Assembly (NCBI GenBank): GCA_026709985.1 | Contig: JAPORY010000109.1 | Coordinates: 1-48,028 of the forward strand | Origin: Aestuariivita sp. | GTDB lineage: Bacteria; Pseudomonadota; Alphaproteobacteria; Rhodobacterales; Rhodobacteraceae | Direction of reading: 5' to 3' | DNA: 48,028 bases | Shown: positions 1 through 8,093 of the stretch, piece after piece | Position numbering within the stretch: the stretch's first letter is position 1 | Layout of the letters: each line of letters begins with the position of its first letter | Notes under the pieces: model-generated | What the model was told of the DNA's origin: nothing | The model's database searches: none | Seen by the model: only the letters and a program-made list of their open reading frames with translations | Program-made: the position numbers and the translations under genes

Positions 1-50
1 TGGCGCGGATTGCTTGTTGCTTGTTGGTTCTGAGGTCTATACCACGACGA

Positions 51-130
51 AACAACAGTCGATCACAACAGAACCCGCCGTTTGCAGTGAACGGGATACC
101 AGTATCCCGCAATTTGACATTTTTGGGATA
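51..130 (+). repeat. Inverted-repeat copy 1, partner at 9486-9565
   Basis: These 80 bases align without gaps to the reverse complement of 9486-9565 with 8 mismatches (about 90% identity by hand count). In one frame both copies encode a similar peptide containing ITTEPAV, SERDTS and QFDIFGI. Here that frame continues to a stop about 60 bases downstream. I do not recognise the family. It may be a fragment of a repeated gene or of a mobile element; similarity falls off on both sides of the 80 bases. Confidence 0.7.
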
Positions 131-245
131 CTAGATGTTTTGAAAAGAAAATCAGCCCTTATGATATCGCACCGTTCCTATCAGCCCTGAAACCCTTTTA
201 CTCGGTTGAGCCCGAAATATTCGCCTATCTGAATTGTCATACGCC

Positions 246-264
246 AATCACAATATTTGTGATT
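246..264. repeat. 19-bp palindrome downstream of the PARIS-like operon
   Basis: AATCACAA (246-253) and TTGTGATT (257-264) are perfect inverted arms around TAT. A further GTGATTA half-site follows at 267-273. It lies about 125 bases past the end of the DUF4435 gene. The loop is short and there is no T-tract, so a protein-binding site is as likely as a transcript end. Confidence 0.35.
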
Positions 265-388
265 AGTGATTAAATTTTGTCATCAATTAACGAAGCAAGA
301 GGTTCAATTGAAATCGTGTAAAGGCACACGCTAAGGATCAGGATTTGAGAATCATATAGCTGATTTGGTTCCGATGTTTGGGTTAGGT

Positions 389-1231
389 TTATTCTGAATC
401 ACAATAAATTTTGTATCCCAAATTGACAGACTCCCAATGACTAATTCCTGTTCCAAGTTCGGTTGATTTGAGTTCGTCCAGCGGCATGCTAGTTCGTAGC
501 ACGCTCAATATTTCCTTTTCCCTGGTTTTTCTGCTGATGGATCCCAAGACATTTCTGAGCCCAATGCGCAAAATCTCAATTAAATCTGGACCGGTAACAA
601 CATGCCAGTAATCTGTTAGAACAAATTGCACCATTTGATTATTCAAAGATTCTTCTTTCTGGATCGAGCCTGCAACAGATTTAACAAGTGCCACTTGATC
701 CACTGACCAACTGTTTTCGTCTACAAATTTAGGGATGTTGATATTTGTTGAATTGATTTCACGGTCAGATTGACGTGCCCAACGTAATTTGCCAAAAACA
801 AGTGCGCGGTTAAGCAATGCAGTGCGCACATCGTGGCCAGCTTTGTGTTCAAACTTCTTGATCTTTTCATCATTTCCATATTCTACCAACACATGCAATA
901 GAGGTGAGCAACGGCATAGTAGTGATTCCAGATCGTGTGCATCCGTCGTGACCAGATTTTTTGACTCAAATGAGTTGCCATTTAACCGGTCGAAATCGCT
1001 GTCAACAATGCCCAATGCCCCGCGGAACCCTTGTGCATCAAGTTGCTTGATGCAGCCCAAGACATTTTGCTTACCTTCACTATCCACGATCTCACATGCA
1101 TCACTAACTCTTAGCCGCCAAAAAATTGAGTCACTTTTGCCTTCAACAAGTAGAAAAGAGCAATCATTGCTTGTTCGACTCATTTTGATCTCAGCAACCA
1201 ATATCCCTGGATTCTTGTGCTCCTTTAACAT
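389..1231 (-). CDS. DUF4435/TOPRIM protein, AriB-like effector of a PARIS-type system
   Basis: 280-aa protein of the DUF4435 type, a TOPRIM-fold family. Visible TOPRIM landmarks are the acidic residue in LLVEGKSD (Glu30) and the acidic cluster IVDSDFD (Asp77, Asp79, Asp81), as expected for a metal-binding nuclease core. In known PARIS systems AriB is held by the AriA ATPase and released when a phage anti-restriction protein is sensed; it then acts as a toxic tRNA nuclease. That role is inferred from family and context only. It follows the ATPase gene by 30 bases on the same strand, so the two are probably one transcript. The start at 1231 keeps the usual N-terminal lead-in (AEIKMSR) before the VEG motif; the ribosome site there is weak, and ATG at 1183 is an alternative. 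Confidence 0.75.
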   Translation of the reverse strand: MLKEHKNPGILVAEIKMSRTSNDCSFLLVEGKSDSIFWRLRVSDACEIVDSEGKQNVLGCIKQLDAQGFRGALGIVDSDFDRLNGNSFESKNLVTTDAHDLESLLCRCSPLLHVLVEYGNDEKIKKFEHKAGHDVRTALLNRALVFGKLRWARQSDREINSTNINIPKFVDENSWSVDQVALVKSVAGSIQKEESLNNQMVQFVLTDYWHVVTGPDLIEILRIGLRNVLGSISRKTREKEILSVLRTSMPLDELKSTELGTGISHWESVNLGYKIYCDSE

Positions 1232-1261
1232 GTTGATAGTGCCTTTAGTCTTAAATTTAGA

Positions 1262-2578
1262 CTACACAGAATCCGATAACGGTACCATCAGGTCATCTCG
1301 TTCACCAACAATGTACGGTGAGTGTGTCGCAATTAACGCATCAAATTGTCTCAGTTTTAAGATTTCGAGCAGGTCGGGCAGAAACTTTTTTTGCCACGTC
1401 ACATGTAGGGATAGTTCCGGCTCATCAATAAGGACAACTGTATTGGATGGAACGCTAAACAAGAGACCATAATGGAGAACTAGTTCGTGTTGCTCACCAG
1501 AAGATAGAGAGCTTAGTTGCAATGGTTGCCCCCGATCATCCTCGACGACGAATCCAACTTCGCGGTCTATTTGAATTTTCTTATGCCGAAATTTCTGATT
1601 GACATTCTCTAGGAATATGCGCGCACGATCAGCAAAATGATCCAGTGCTTTCAATTTTTCTTCCGTGTCTTCAACATAAAGTGTCATAACCTTTGCATGC
1701 GTATTGTCGCCATGGGAATCAAGCTGCGGGATATCAAACGGAGATGTTTGATCAAGAATGCCCATTTTCTGAAGATCGTTAGTCTTGCTCGCCACAGCTT
1801 CCATCTTTTCTTGTAGATCCGCTTGCGGTAGCGTCTTTCCAGCAGAAAGGAGGCGCTGAGGGAACGACTGATCCAAGGCTTGAGCGTGTCGACCATAACA
1901 TGCCATTGTGGAAGCCAGGTTATGATTAAAATCATCGCGACATTCGATTACTCTTGAGATCGGAGGCAACGATCTCCAAAATCTGTGATGGTGGGGGCGT
2001 CTTTCTGGCGATGGTTGGATCAAACGCTGAACCCGAATAAAGTAAACTCCTACGCGATCGAGAAAATTCTCGAGCCAGTCGGGAGAACTGATGTCTTCTT
2101 CATCATCCTTACCTCCATACCTTCTGATCAATTCTGACTCTGTCAAAATCTCACCACCGAGTTCATTGACCCAATTACCTTCATTAAGATCTGAAGGCCA
2201 AAAATTATTGTATTTATCTGTGGCTCTCTCGAAATTTAAGCGGCTACTAAAGCCGGTGGACATACTATCGCCGTCCCTGATAAGAGTGATTTCGTGAGTA
2301 TCTTCGCCTTGACCTGCACTGCCATTACTCAAGACTCCAAGGGTAGAATCATCGTTAAAATTCATGGTAAAGGAATGCATCGGAACCCTAGCAAAATAAC
2401 TAAAGTTTCCGTCTAAGAGTGCACTCACCATTTGAAGCATGGTTGTTTTCCCAACCCCATTTGGCCCATGCAGAAGCGTGACTCGGTCTTCTAGGTTCAA
2501 CTCAATTTTGTGGTCGTACATGCCAAATAGACCACTTACTTCAATACGCGTCAATCTTAGTAGTTCAGATTCGGCCAC
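1262..2578 (-). CDS. ABC-type/AAA ATPase, AriA-like sensor of a PARIS-type system
   Basis: About 438 aa, an SMC/ABC-like ATPase of the AAA_15/AAA_21 group. From the N-terminus: a strand motif RIEVSGLFGMYDHKIEL, Walker A GPNGVGKTT (residues 38-46), an ABC-like signature LSSGEQ, Walker B VVLIDEPELSLH (around 385) and the H-loop ATHSPYIV. In PARIS, AriA forms the ATP-binding scaffold that senses phage proteins and holds AriB. The gene directly precedes the DUF4435 gene, matching the ariA-ariB order. I place the start at GTG 2578, which has AAGGA 8 bases upstream. A TTG at 2629 would add 17 residues with no clear ribosome site. A well-placed ATG at 2636 lies in another frame (separate entry). Other ATPase/TOPRIM defence pairs exist, so the exact subtype is uncertain. 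Confidence 0.75.
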   Translation of the reverse strand: MAESELLRLTRIEVSGLFGMYDHKIELNLEDRVTLLHGPNGVGKTTMLQMVSALLDGNFSYFARVPMHSFTMNFNDDSTLGVLSNGSAGQGEDTHEITLIRDGDSMSTGFSSRLNFERATDKYNNFWPSDLNEGNWVNELGGEILTESELIRRYGGKDDEEDISSPDWLENFLDRVGVYFIRVQRLIQPSPERRPHHHRFWRSLPPISRVIECRDDFNHNLASTMACYGRHAQALDQSFPQRLLSAGKTLPQADLQEKMEAVASKTNDLQKMGILDQTSPFDIPQLDSHGDNTHAKVMTLYVEDTEEKLKALDHFADRARIFLENVNQKFRHKKIQIDREVGFVVEDDRGQPLQLSSLSSGEQHELVLHYGLLFSVPSNTVVLIDEPELSLHVTWQKKFLPDLLEILKLRQFDALIATHSPYIVGERDDLMVPLSDSV

Positions 2579-2636
2579 GATAATATTCCTTAAGAGTCTT
2601 TGCTGGAGGGCTTGGTGGCAATTTTTCAAACGGCAT
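2565..2636 (-). CDS. Possible leader peptide, or displaced N-terminus of the AriA-like ATPase
   Basis: A 23-codon ORF starts at ATG 2636, six bases after AAGGAAGG, the best ribosome site of the locus. It ends at 2565, overlapping the likely GTG start of the ATPase in another frame. Its proline-rich peptide (MPFEKLPPSPPAKTLKEYY) looks like plausible protein. Either it is a leader whose translation feeds the ATPase start, or a one-base indel has separated it from the ATPase reading frame. Confidence 0.35.
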   Translation of the reverse strand: MPFEKLPPSPPAKTLKEYYRGRI

Positions 2637-2697
2637 AGCTAACCTTCCTTCAGCTATCAGATTAGCAGTATAAGGCAAACTGCAATCTTCCGTGCTT

Positions 2698-2721
2698 AAA
2701 ATTGCAGTCATCGGCTGATTT
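2698..2721 (-). repeat. Left arm of inverted repeat flanking the MNT-HEPN gene
   Basis: The reverse complement matches 4086-4109 at 21 of 24 bases, sharing AAATCAGCCGATGA then TGCA. A related core, GATTGCAGTTTGCC, also occurs on the minus strand at about 2676-2689. This arm sits between the PARIS-like promoter region and the nucleotidyltransferase gene. Confidence 0.6.
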
Positions 2722-2927
2722 GAAACTTAACGAAGATTTCTTAACTGGATTAATTTACCGAGCAGAGTATGGAATCGCAACCCTGAGGCAAGCCACATGA
2801 TCCGACAAGAAACCCACCGTTTTCCGCACTCGACACTTCTCTGCTGGCGCTTCATTCTCAATCTGCTACCGCATCTCCTACCTAATAAATGATCGTGCCT
2901 GCTTCCAGTGCATGGAGGGGAAAGCTC

Positions 2928-4028
2928 ATGTCCCTAATCACCTCTCGTCAGCAGCTCACTACGCTCTGTGAGCGAGCGTATCAGACGTGGCCGGATGTTC
3001 GTGCCATCCTGCTCTTTGGCTCTCAAGCGAAAGGAACCGCCCGCACCGACAGTGACTGGGATATAGCCGTGATCGTGGATGACCCCACGATTGATCATGT
3101 TATCCATTACAAGCGCGAGAAGTCACCGGCCCCATTTGATGGGTATGATAACCTGGATGTCCTCACGCTGACCCCCGCGATCATCGCGCAGGACCGGCGC
3201 GCCTTTGGGCGCATTGCGCAGCAAATTGACCAGGATGGCACCCCAATTATTGGAGACTGGAGTATGAATCACTCAACCCAGAAGCGCGTCAGTCTGATCC
3301 TCCCAAAAGATTGGCGATTGGGAATCACAACGAGCCTAAATCATATGACGATTGCGCTTAATGAAGTTGCTGCGTACAAGCAGTGCCATTTCTATGACGA
3401 TGCGGAGGTCTATTGTCGATCCTTCGTTAACAGCTCACAAGAGGCGGCGGAACATCTGGTCAAAACAATGCTGAAACGCCGAAAAGTGCCTCCAGCCCGG
3501 ATCCATGATATTGAACGATTGGTCACGCAGATGCGGGCACAGTGTCCCGATGACGTGACCGAAGGCGCCTGGACCGCGCTCGCTGTGCGGATTGAGTCGC
3601 TGAATGGGGATTCGCACCGCGATCACCAAGCAGGCTATGGTGATTATCGACTTACCGCCGAGGATATTACGCGCTCGGCGAACCGGTTATCCACGGCCCT
3701 TCGGCTGCTGGTGGATGAGGTGGAAAGCGCCATCTATCCCCACGACGCACCAGCCACGATGGGCTTGTTTGCCGAGTGTTTAGGCGATGACCGGCACCTG
3801 TCCGCTCTTGCGAAAGCAGGTCGGGCCATCCACACCACCATCGATTCCCTGCAAGCCCACGCAACCCGTGTGATAGCGCTGACCGATACGCCCAAAACAG
3901 CAGACGATCCACCCGATCCTGGGGTGAAATCGTTTCTCGCGCAGTGCCAACCCGTGGGCCAGTTGATTGCGCCCGTGCTCATTGAGCGGGTGTCTGCGCT
4001 GGCGTCAACCGATGGCCGCAAATTGTAA
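2928..4028 (+). CDS. Fused MNT nucleotidyltransferase-HEPN protein, likely toxin-antitoxin/defence
   Basis: 366 aa. The N-terminal domain has the minimal-nucleotidyltransferase signature GSX10DXD: Gly31-Ser32 in LLFGSQAKGT, then Asp43-Trp-Asp45. The middle resembles a HEPN domain: an EAAEHLVKTML helix and the PPARIHDIERL stretch match the 'KAL...PP.THDL..L' pattern of the family. About 100 C-terminal residues are unassigned. In separate-gene MNT/HEPN pairs, HEPN is an RNase toxin and MNT neutralises it by adding AMP; here both are on one chain, so it may be self-regulated. The start is ATG 2928, with GGAGGGG seven bases upstream; an in-frame upstream ATG at 2889 has none. The gene looks more GC-rich than its flanks and is bracketed by a ~24-bp inverted repeat, which hints at acquisition as a unit. 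A resistance or regulatory nucleotidyltransferase cannot be excluded. Confidence 0.7.
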   Translation: MSLITSRQQLTTLCERAYQTWPDVRAILLFGSQAKGTARTDSDWDIAVIVDDPTIDHVIHYKREKSPAPFDGYDNLDVLTLTPAIIAQDRRAFGRIAQQIDQDGTPIIGDWSMNHSTQKRVSLILPKDWRLGITTSLNHMTIALNEVAAYKQCHFYDDAEVYCRSFVNSSQEAAEHLVKTMLKRRKVPPARIHDIERLVTQMRAQCPDDVTEGAWTALAVRIESLNGDSHRDHQAGYGDYRLTAEDITRSANRLSTALRLLVDEVESAIYPHDAPATMGLFAECLGDDRHLSALAKAGRAIHTTIDSLQAHATRVIALTDTPKTADDPPDPGVKSFLAQCQPVGQLIAPVLIERVSALASTDGRKL

Positions 4029-4085
4029 GTTCATTCTCAAATAATATGGGCTGAAACCGCAGATAGTTGCAACTAATCTGGGCTT

Positions 4086-4109
4086 AAATCAGCCGATGAT
4101 TGCAGTTTG
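4086..4109 (+). repeat. Right arm of inverted repeat flanking the MNT-HEPN gene
   Basis: Matches the reverse complement of 2698-2721 at 21 of 24 bases. It begins 57 bases after the MNT-HEPN stop. A weaker direct echo (TGGGCTGAAA) starts about 33 bases upstream, so the motif may be a small repeated unit. Confidence 0.6.
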
Positions 4110-4259
4110 CCACACCTATTGGAGCGTGAATTGCCGGGTCCATTGGAGTGATGCCTTAAGCATTTTTGCCAAGACCAATCTCAAGCAATCGGCGGTTGGT
4201 TGCGTGAGTTTCTTCGCACAATTTGCGGAAATCGCGAAAAAATCTGCCAAAAGTCAGAT

Positions 4260-4817
4260 TCAGGCCGTTCCGCCAACCCCAGAAAGGCGATCTGGCTCAA
4301 TGCCAAGAGATCGAACAGCGGCATCCCATTTCTGACCATTCTGCAAATCAAATACCAACCGCTCAGATGAATTCACGGTGAGCCAACTGTTCTCCGTGAG
4401 CTCGCGCTCAAGTTGTCCGGGCCCCCATACGGCGTGCCCAATAGCCAACAATATTTTCGACGGCGTCTCACTCGTAAAAATTTTCACTAGCACATCAACC
4501 GAGTGACTAAGCTTGAGACTTTCATTGATAAACTTTGTATCTTCGCGTGAGCCATGGGTTGAATTATGTAACAAGAAAACGCAATTGCTCTCGACTGGCC
4601 CACCAAAATACACTGGACAGTCTTCATCATGAGAAATTTTTTCCTCAATATCCATGGCTTTGATTAACTCTTTCAACATCGCCTCTTTGAACGGCTTGTT
4701 GATAACCAATCCCGTGGAGCCGAGTGCACTATGTTGGCACAATAGAACTACCGATCGCGAAAAATACCGGTCGTTCAAACCCGGCATTGCGACCAGCAAC
4801 TGCCCCGATAAATCCAT
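4260..4817 (-). CDS. algH: YqgE/AlgH family protein (UPF0301, DUF179)
   Basis: 185 aa, the usual size of this family. Hallmarks are the N-terminal LSGQLLVAMPGLND with YFSRSVVLLCQH, then TGLVINKP, a central VYFGGPVE, and AIGHAVWGPGQLERE near the C-terminus. The biochemical role is unsettled; AlgH was named for a link to alginate regulation in Pseudomonas. The start is ATG 4817 because GGAGGAAC lies just upstream; an in-frame extension to 4904 would add 29 residues that do not resemble the family. It is divergent from the DsbD-like gene at 5248, a neighbourhood commonly seen in Alphaproteobacteria. Confidence 0.9.
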   Translation of the reverse strand: MDLSGQLLVAMPGLNDRYFSRSVVLLCQHSALGSTGLVINKPFKEAMLKELIKAMDIEEKISHDEDCPVYFGGPVESNCVFLLHNSTHGSREDTKFINESLKLSHSVDVLVKIFTSETPSKILLAIGHAVWGPGQLERELTENSWLTVNSSERLVFDLQNGQKWDAAVRSLGIEPDRLSGVGGTA

Positions 4818-5247
4818 CTTTGTTCCTCCAGAACACAAGGGTGAATTCGATGCCTTGTCACAGAAACCGCAATTCGGATCAAGTTGATAAGTCAAGTTTC
4901 TCAATCAAGTTGACAAACTCCCTAATTCATTCAATCATTGAAATCCATCTTAAGACTTCGGAAATATTTCCCGTCCGCAAAACCCGTCAGACATCTGCTG
5001 GTGCCGAGCAATCTCTAATTTCAGTACAACAACTGCATCTCTTCGATGCCGCGCATTCCCCCTTGGTGACCATCGTCGCTCCCGAAAGATCTATCGCACG
5101 ATTAGGTTGACGCAAAGGCTCATTGCGGTATAGCCTTGGCAATAGGACGAACGCACTTCTTTTGCTCCCTACTTTAATTGAGAAGTCGAGAAAATTTCTT
5201 CCATCAGCAAAACCAGCTGGGTAAATAGCTAGCAGTTTATTGAATTC
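4818..5247. other. Divergent intergenic region, 430 bp
   Basis: Lies between divergently transcribed algH and the DsbD-like gene, so it should hold promoters for both. I see no convincing gene, repeat or RNA in it. Confidence 0.5.
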
Positions 5248-6072
5248 GTGAACTCTGTGACCACAGTACTCAAATCCCTAACCGCGACGATCTTTATCGG
5301 GGCGTTTGCTGTGCTCAGTTCATCCGCAACCAGTGCACTCGACTCGCTCGATAATATCATTCGTCTTAATGTGTTGGACGGAGGCCTAGATTCCGACTCG
5401 GTGCATACAGCAGCGATCCAACTCACCCTGGCCGACGGATGGAAGACCTACTGGCGAGTGCCCGGCGATGCTGGTATTCCTCCCGAACTTTCCTTCGATT
5501 CTTCTGTCAACATTGAGAACCTCGAAATCGTTTGGCCGAAGCCAAATGTCTTCGATCAAAATGGCTTCACATCAATTGGCTATGAAGAAAAACTAATTTT
5601 GCCAATCTTGGTTACGCCAATTCGTCCCGAACAAAGCATTCGGTTGAAAGGTGTCATGGACATTGGGATATGCCGAGAAATCTGTATTCCGGCGACCCTT
5701 GAGTTCGACAAAAGGTTAGATCCGCAGGCCAAACCCCACTCAATTATCGACGCAGCTTTTGATGAACGATTGCGGGCGCTCTCTGATAGTAATCGCAACG
5801 CGGTTCGCTGCAGCCTATCAAGAGATGCTGACACCCACAGATTAGATGTGAATCTACAGCTACCCTCTCTCGGCGATAACGAATTTGCGGTGATTGAGTC
5901 ACTAAACCCAAATATCTTTATTTCGCAGGTCAGTACCCGCCGGTCTGGTAATAGTCTGGCAGCAACCGCGAAATTAACTCACCGAGAGGCGGCGAGCTTC
6001 ATTTTGGATCGCTCAGCCCTTCGAATCACCGTTATCGGCGACGACGACGGTCTAGAAATCATGGGCTGTTAA
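5248..6072 (+). CDS. Periplasmic DsbD N-terminal-domain-like protein (DsbD/ScsB type)
   Basis: 274 aa beginning at GTG 5248. The first ~30 residues form a signal peptide: polar start, hydrophobic LTATIFIGAFAVL, then small residues ending SATSALDS. The mature part resembles the immunoglobulin-like N-terminal domain of the thiol reductases DsbD and ScsB: an ADGWKTYWRVPGDAG stretch, then MDIGICREICIP, whose CX3C pair is the expected redox-active couple. Transmembrane and thioredoxin domains of full DsbD are absent, so it is a stand-alone periplasmic domain that may relay electrons to an unknown partner. No strong ribosome site precedes the GTG. It converges on yacG, two bases past its stop. Confidence 0.8.
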   Translation: MNSVTTVLKSLTATIFIGAFAVLSSSATSALDSLDNIIRLNVLDGGLDSDSVHTAAIQLTLADGWKTYWRVPGDAGIPPELSFDSSVNIENLEIVWPKPNVFDQNGFTSIGYEEKLILPILVTPIRPEQSIRLKGVMDIGICREICIPATLEFDKRLDPQAKPHSIIDAAFDERLRALSDSNRNAVRCSLSRDADTHRLDVNLQLPSLGDNEFAVIESLNPNIFISQVSTRRSGNSLAATAKLTHREAASFILDRSALRITVIGDDDGLEIMGC

Positions 6073-6074
6073 TC

Positions 6075-6278
6075 TCACCAGTTGGTGGTGTCAGATTCAT
6101 CCCCGTCACTTGGTAAAGCATTATCGGTCCCACCATCTCCCTCTGCGTCCTCCGTTGCGCTTAATGCTATCGTATAGGTGCCGTCAAACCAGCGAGATAA
6201 GTCGATGTTCGCGCAACGCATTGAGCAAAACGGTTTGTAGACTTCTGTCGTCGGTCTGCGACATATCGGACAAGTCAT
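6075..6278 (-). CDS. yacG: DNA gyrase inhibitor YacG, zinc-binding
   Basis: 67 aa. The N-terminal CPIC (Cys3, Cys6) and FCSMRC (Cys18, Cys22) supply four zinc ligands, followed by the family signature IDLSRWFDGTY. In E. coli YacG binds GyrB and blocks gyrase activity. The C-terminal tail is acidic and low-complexity. The start overlaps the rng stop by four bases (ATGA), with AGGAG inside the end of rng, so translation is probably coupled. It is the last gene of the infA-maf-rng-yacG block. Confidence 0.95.
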   Translation of the reverse strand: MTCPICRRPTTEVYKPFCSMRCANIDLSRWFDGTYTIALSATEDAEGDGGTDNALPSDGDESDTTNW

Positions 6279-7303
6279 ACAAGAATATCTCCTAATCGCA
6301 TTCTGCAGTCTTTTCTTCTGATTTCGTAGTTACCCAACGGTGTCCACCCGGCAAACATCGTGTCGATTCTATCCGTGCGAAATGCCTCTCTAAGCGCATC
6401 TTCGAACCTGGGACGACTGTGTTTTCGCATCGGTGCCAAATCAATAACGATCTGACCGCCGAGCCCTCGTACCCGTAGGCTCGCCGGAAGAGTGCGAGCC
6501 GCAGCCAAGTTTGCCTTTAGCCCCGCCACTAAGGAAGTGCTAGCGCCAGTATTGACATCGACTGCAACTAAGGCGCGGGTAGCCTCAAGATACATATACG
6601 CATCCTCTGCTAATGGTATTCGATGGTCAGACGTTGCCTCAATTGCTTCGGCGACGTCATCATAATCAAGGATACTCCCGCCGCTGATGACCTCAGTCGC
6701 TGGCGTCCATTCGTTTCTTGCAACAGTCCAAGCGTCATCCCCCTGTCGCAACACCGTTGGGACTCTTGACGACGGCACCGATGATTTGAAAATCTGTTCC
6801 GCCTCAGTTCGCAATTGCGCAATTTCGGACGCGATATCGCTCTGATTACCGAAATGCGCTGCGGTTCGAACAATCACGCCAAAATCCGATCCTACCATCA
6901 CCTCACGCGCAATCGCACGGAGGTCATCCCGCAGTTCAATCGGAACCTGTCTTGAGACATTCAAGCCAGGTGCCGATGGGGTCAAAATGGCGAACCGACC
7001 TTTGATGATAATCTTGCTTGTGACCGGTGTCGCTTTACCGTCTCGAGCATAGCCAGTGACCTGCACCGGCAAAGCAGTACCCGCTTGCAGGGCATTTTTG
7101 CCGCGTAGAAATGCACTTCCGTGAGGCGTCCTGAGATAACTACCGCCATGCCCCCGCACCCGTCGGTCAACGACTGCATGATATATAGTGCCAAGTAAAG
7201 GCGCATCGGAATCAGCAAGCAGGTCGTCAAGATGCTGGCCGATCATTGACGCAGCAACCTTTCGACCATCAATATATCCCAAAAAAATTCGGGTCTTCGG
7301 CAT
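6275..7303 (-). CDS. rng: Ribonuclease E/G family protein, short form
   Basis: About 342 aa. It has an S1-like RNA-binding part (GTIYHAVVDRRVRG, RGKNAL, VQVTGYARDGKA) and the RNase E/G core. Catalytic acidic residues are visible in ALVAVDVNTG and GQIVIDLAPM. It is shorter than E. coli RNase G and lacks the CPXCXG zinc-link, as in many alphaproteobacterial 'ribonuclease' genes of this operon. Its expected role is endonucleolytic processing of rRNA and mRNA. I prefer ATG 7303, which overlaps the maf stop as TGATG; a TTG at 7315 would add four residues. Confidence 0.88.
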   Translation of the reverse strand: MPKTRIFLGYIDGRKVAASMIGQHLDDLLADSDAPLLGTIYHAVVDRRVRGHGGSYLRTPHGSAFLRGKNALQAGTALPVQVTGYARDGKATPVTSKIIIKGRFAILTPSAPGLNVSRQVPIELRDDLRAIAREVMVGSDFGVIVRTAAHFGNQSDIASEIAQLRTEAEQIFKSSVPSSRVPTVLRQGDDAWTVARNEWTPATEVISGGSILDYDDVAEAIEATSDHRIPLAEDAYMYLEATRALVAVDVNTGASTSLVAGLKANLAAARTLPASLRVRGLGGQIVIDLAPMRKHSRPRFEDALREAFRTDRIDTMFAGWTPLGNYEIRRKDCRMRLGDILV

Positions 7304-7878
7304 CAAGTCCGCCAAACTTTGTAGCCTGCTGTTTGCAACAAGATGACAGTCTCGGTTAGAGGCAACCCGACGATTGCACTAAAGGAACCTGACATCCATG
7401 AAACGAAAGCACCAGCGGGACCTTGGATGCCGTACGCACCCGCCTTGCCGAACCAATCCTCGGTCGCTAGATAGGCGTTCAGTTCAGTCTGTGATAAGCG
7501 TTTCATGCGGACGTAACTAGTCACAATCCTCGACCATTGGCGAGACCCTCGGCGAACAACAACAGCAGTCAGAACGCGATGCCTTCGACCCGAAATCTTT
7601 TGCAGCATCGCTCTTGCCTCTGCTGCATCCCTTGGTTTGCCCATTACTCGCCGGCCTAAACTGACAATAGTGTCGGCGCACAACACAATATCGTCGTCTG
7701 TTGCCGTGATTGCACCCGCCTTAACTTGCGCTATTCGCAAGCAATAATTCCGGGGTAATTCGTTATCGAGTTTTGTCTCGTCAATATTGGGAGGGGAAAC
7801 CGCGTCGGGGACAATACCGACCTGTGCCAGCAAGTCTTTCCGCCGCGGGCTCGCGGATCCAAGAATTAATCGACTCAC
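7303..7878 (-). CDS. maf: Maf-like nucleoside triphosphate pyrophosphatase
   Basis: 191 aa, normal length. Family motifs: [14 protein letters not shown] at the N-terminus, ADTIVSLG with the catalytic Asp, [19 protein letters not shown], and [11 protein letters not shown] at the C-terminus. Maf proteins hydrolyse nucleoside triphosphates, including modified ones, to monophosphates, and have been linked to septum inhibition. The start is GTG 7878, overlapping the infA stop as GTGA, so translation is coupled to infA. Confidence 0.93.
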   Translation of the reverse strand: MSRLILGSASPRRKDLLAQVGIVPDAVSPPNIDETKLDNELPRNYCLRIAQVKAGAITATDDDIVLCADTIVSLGRRVMGKPRDAAEARAMLQKISGRRHRVLTAVVVRRGSRQWSRIVTSYVRMKRLSQTELNAYLATEDWFGKAGAYGIQGPAGAFVSWMSGSFSAIVGLPLTETVILLQTAGYKVWRT

Positions 7879-8093
7879 TTGAACCGATAATTGATCCGAC
7901 CCTTAGTCAGATCGTAAGGGGTCATTTCAACCTGCACGCGATCACCTGCAAGGACCCTAATACGGTTCTTTCGCATCTTACCCGCCGTGTGTGCAATAAT
8001 TTCATGGCCGTTCTCCAGCTCAACTCGAAATGTCGCATTCGGCAGGAGTTCCTTGACGACACCGGAAAATTCGAGAAGTTCTTCCTTGGCCAT
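7875..8093 (-). CDS. infA: Translation initiation factor IF-1
   Basis: 72 aa, the standard IF-1 length. It is an OB-fold protein starting [13 protein letters not shown], with [34 protein letters not shown] and ending [14 protein letters not shown]-1 binds the ribosomal A site during initiation. AGGAG sits five bases before ATG 8093, which decides the start over an in-frame extension to 8147. It heads the infA-maf-rng-yacG block. Confidence 0.97.
   Translation of the reverse strand: MAKEELLEFSGVVKELLPNATFRVELENGHEIIAHTAGKMRKNRIRVLAGDRVQVEMTPYDLTKGRINYRFK

Noticed and set aside
789-1472. 227-aa plus-strand ORF
   Set aside because: Shadow of the two PARIS-like genes on the opposite strand; serine-rich composition without motifs.
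4096-4335. 79-aa plus-strand ORF after the MNT-HEPN gene
   Set aside because: It starts inside the inverted repeat, overlaps algH and has no ribosome site or family pattern.
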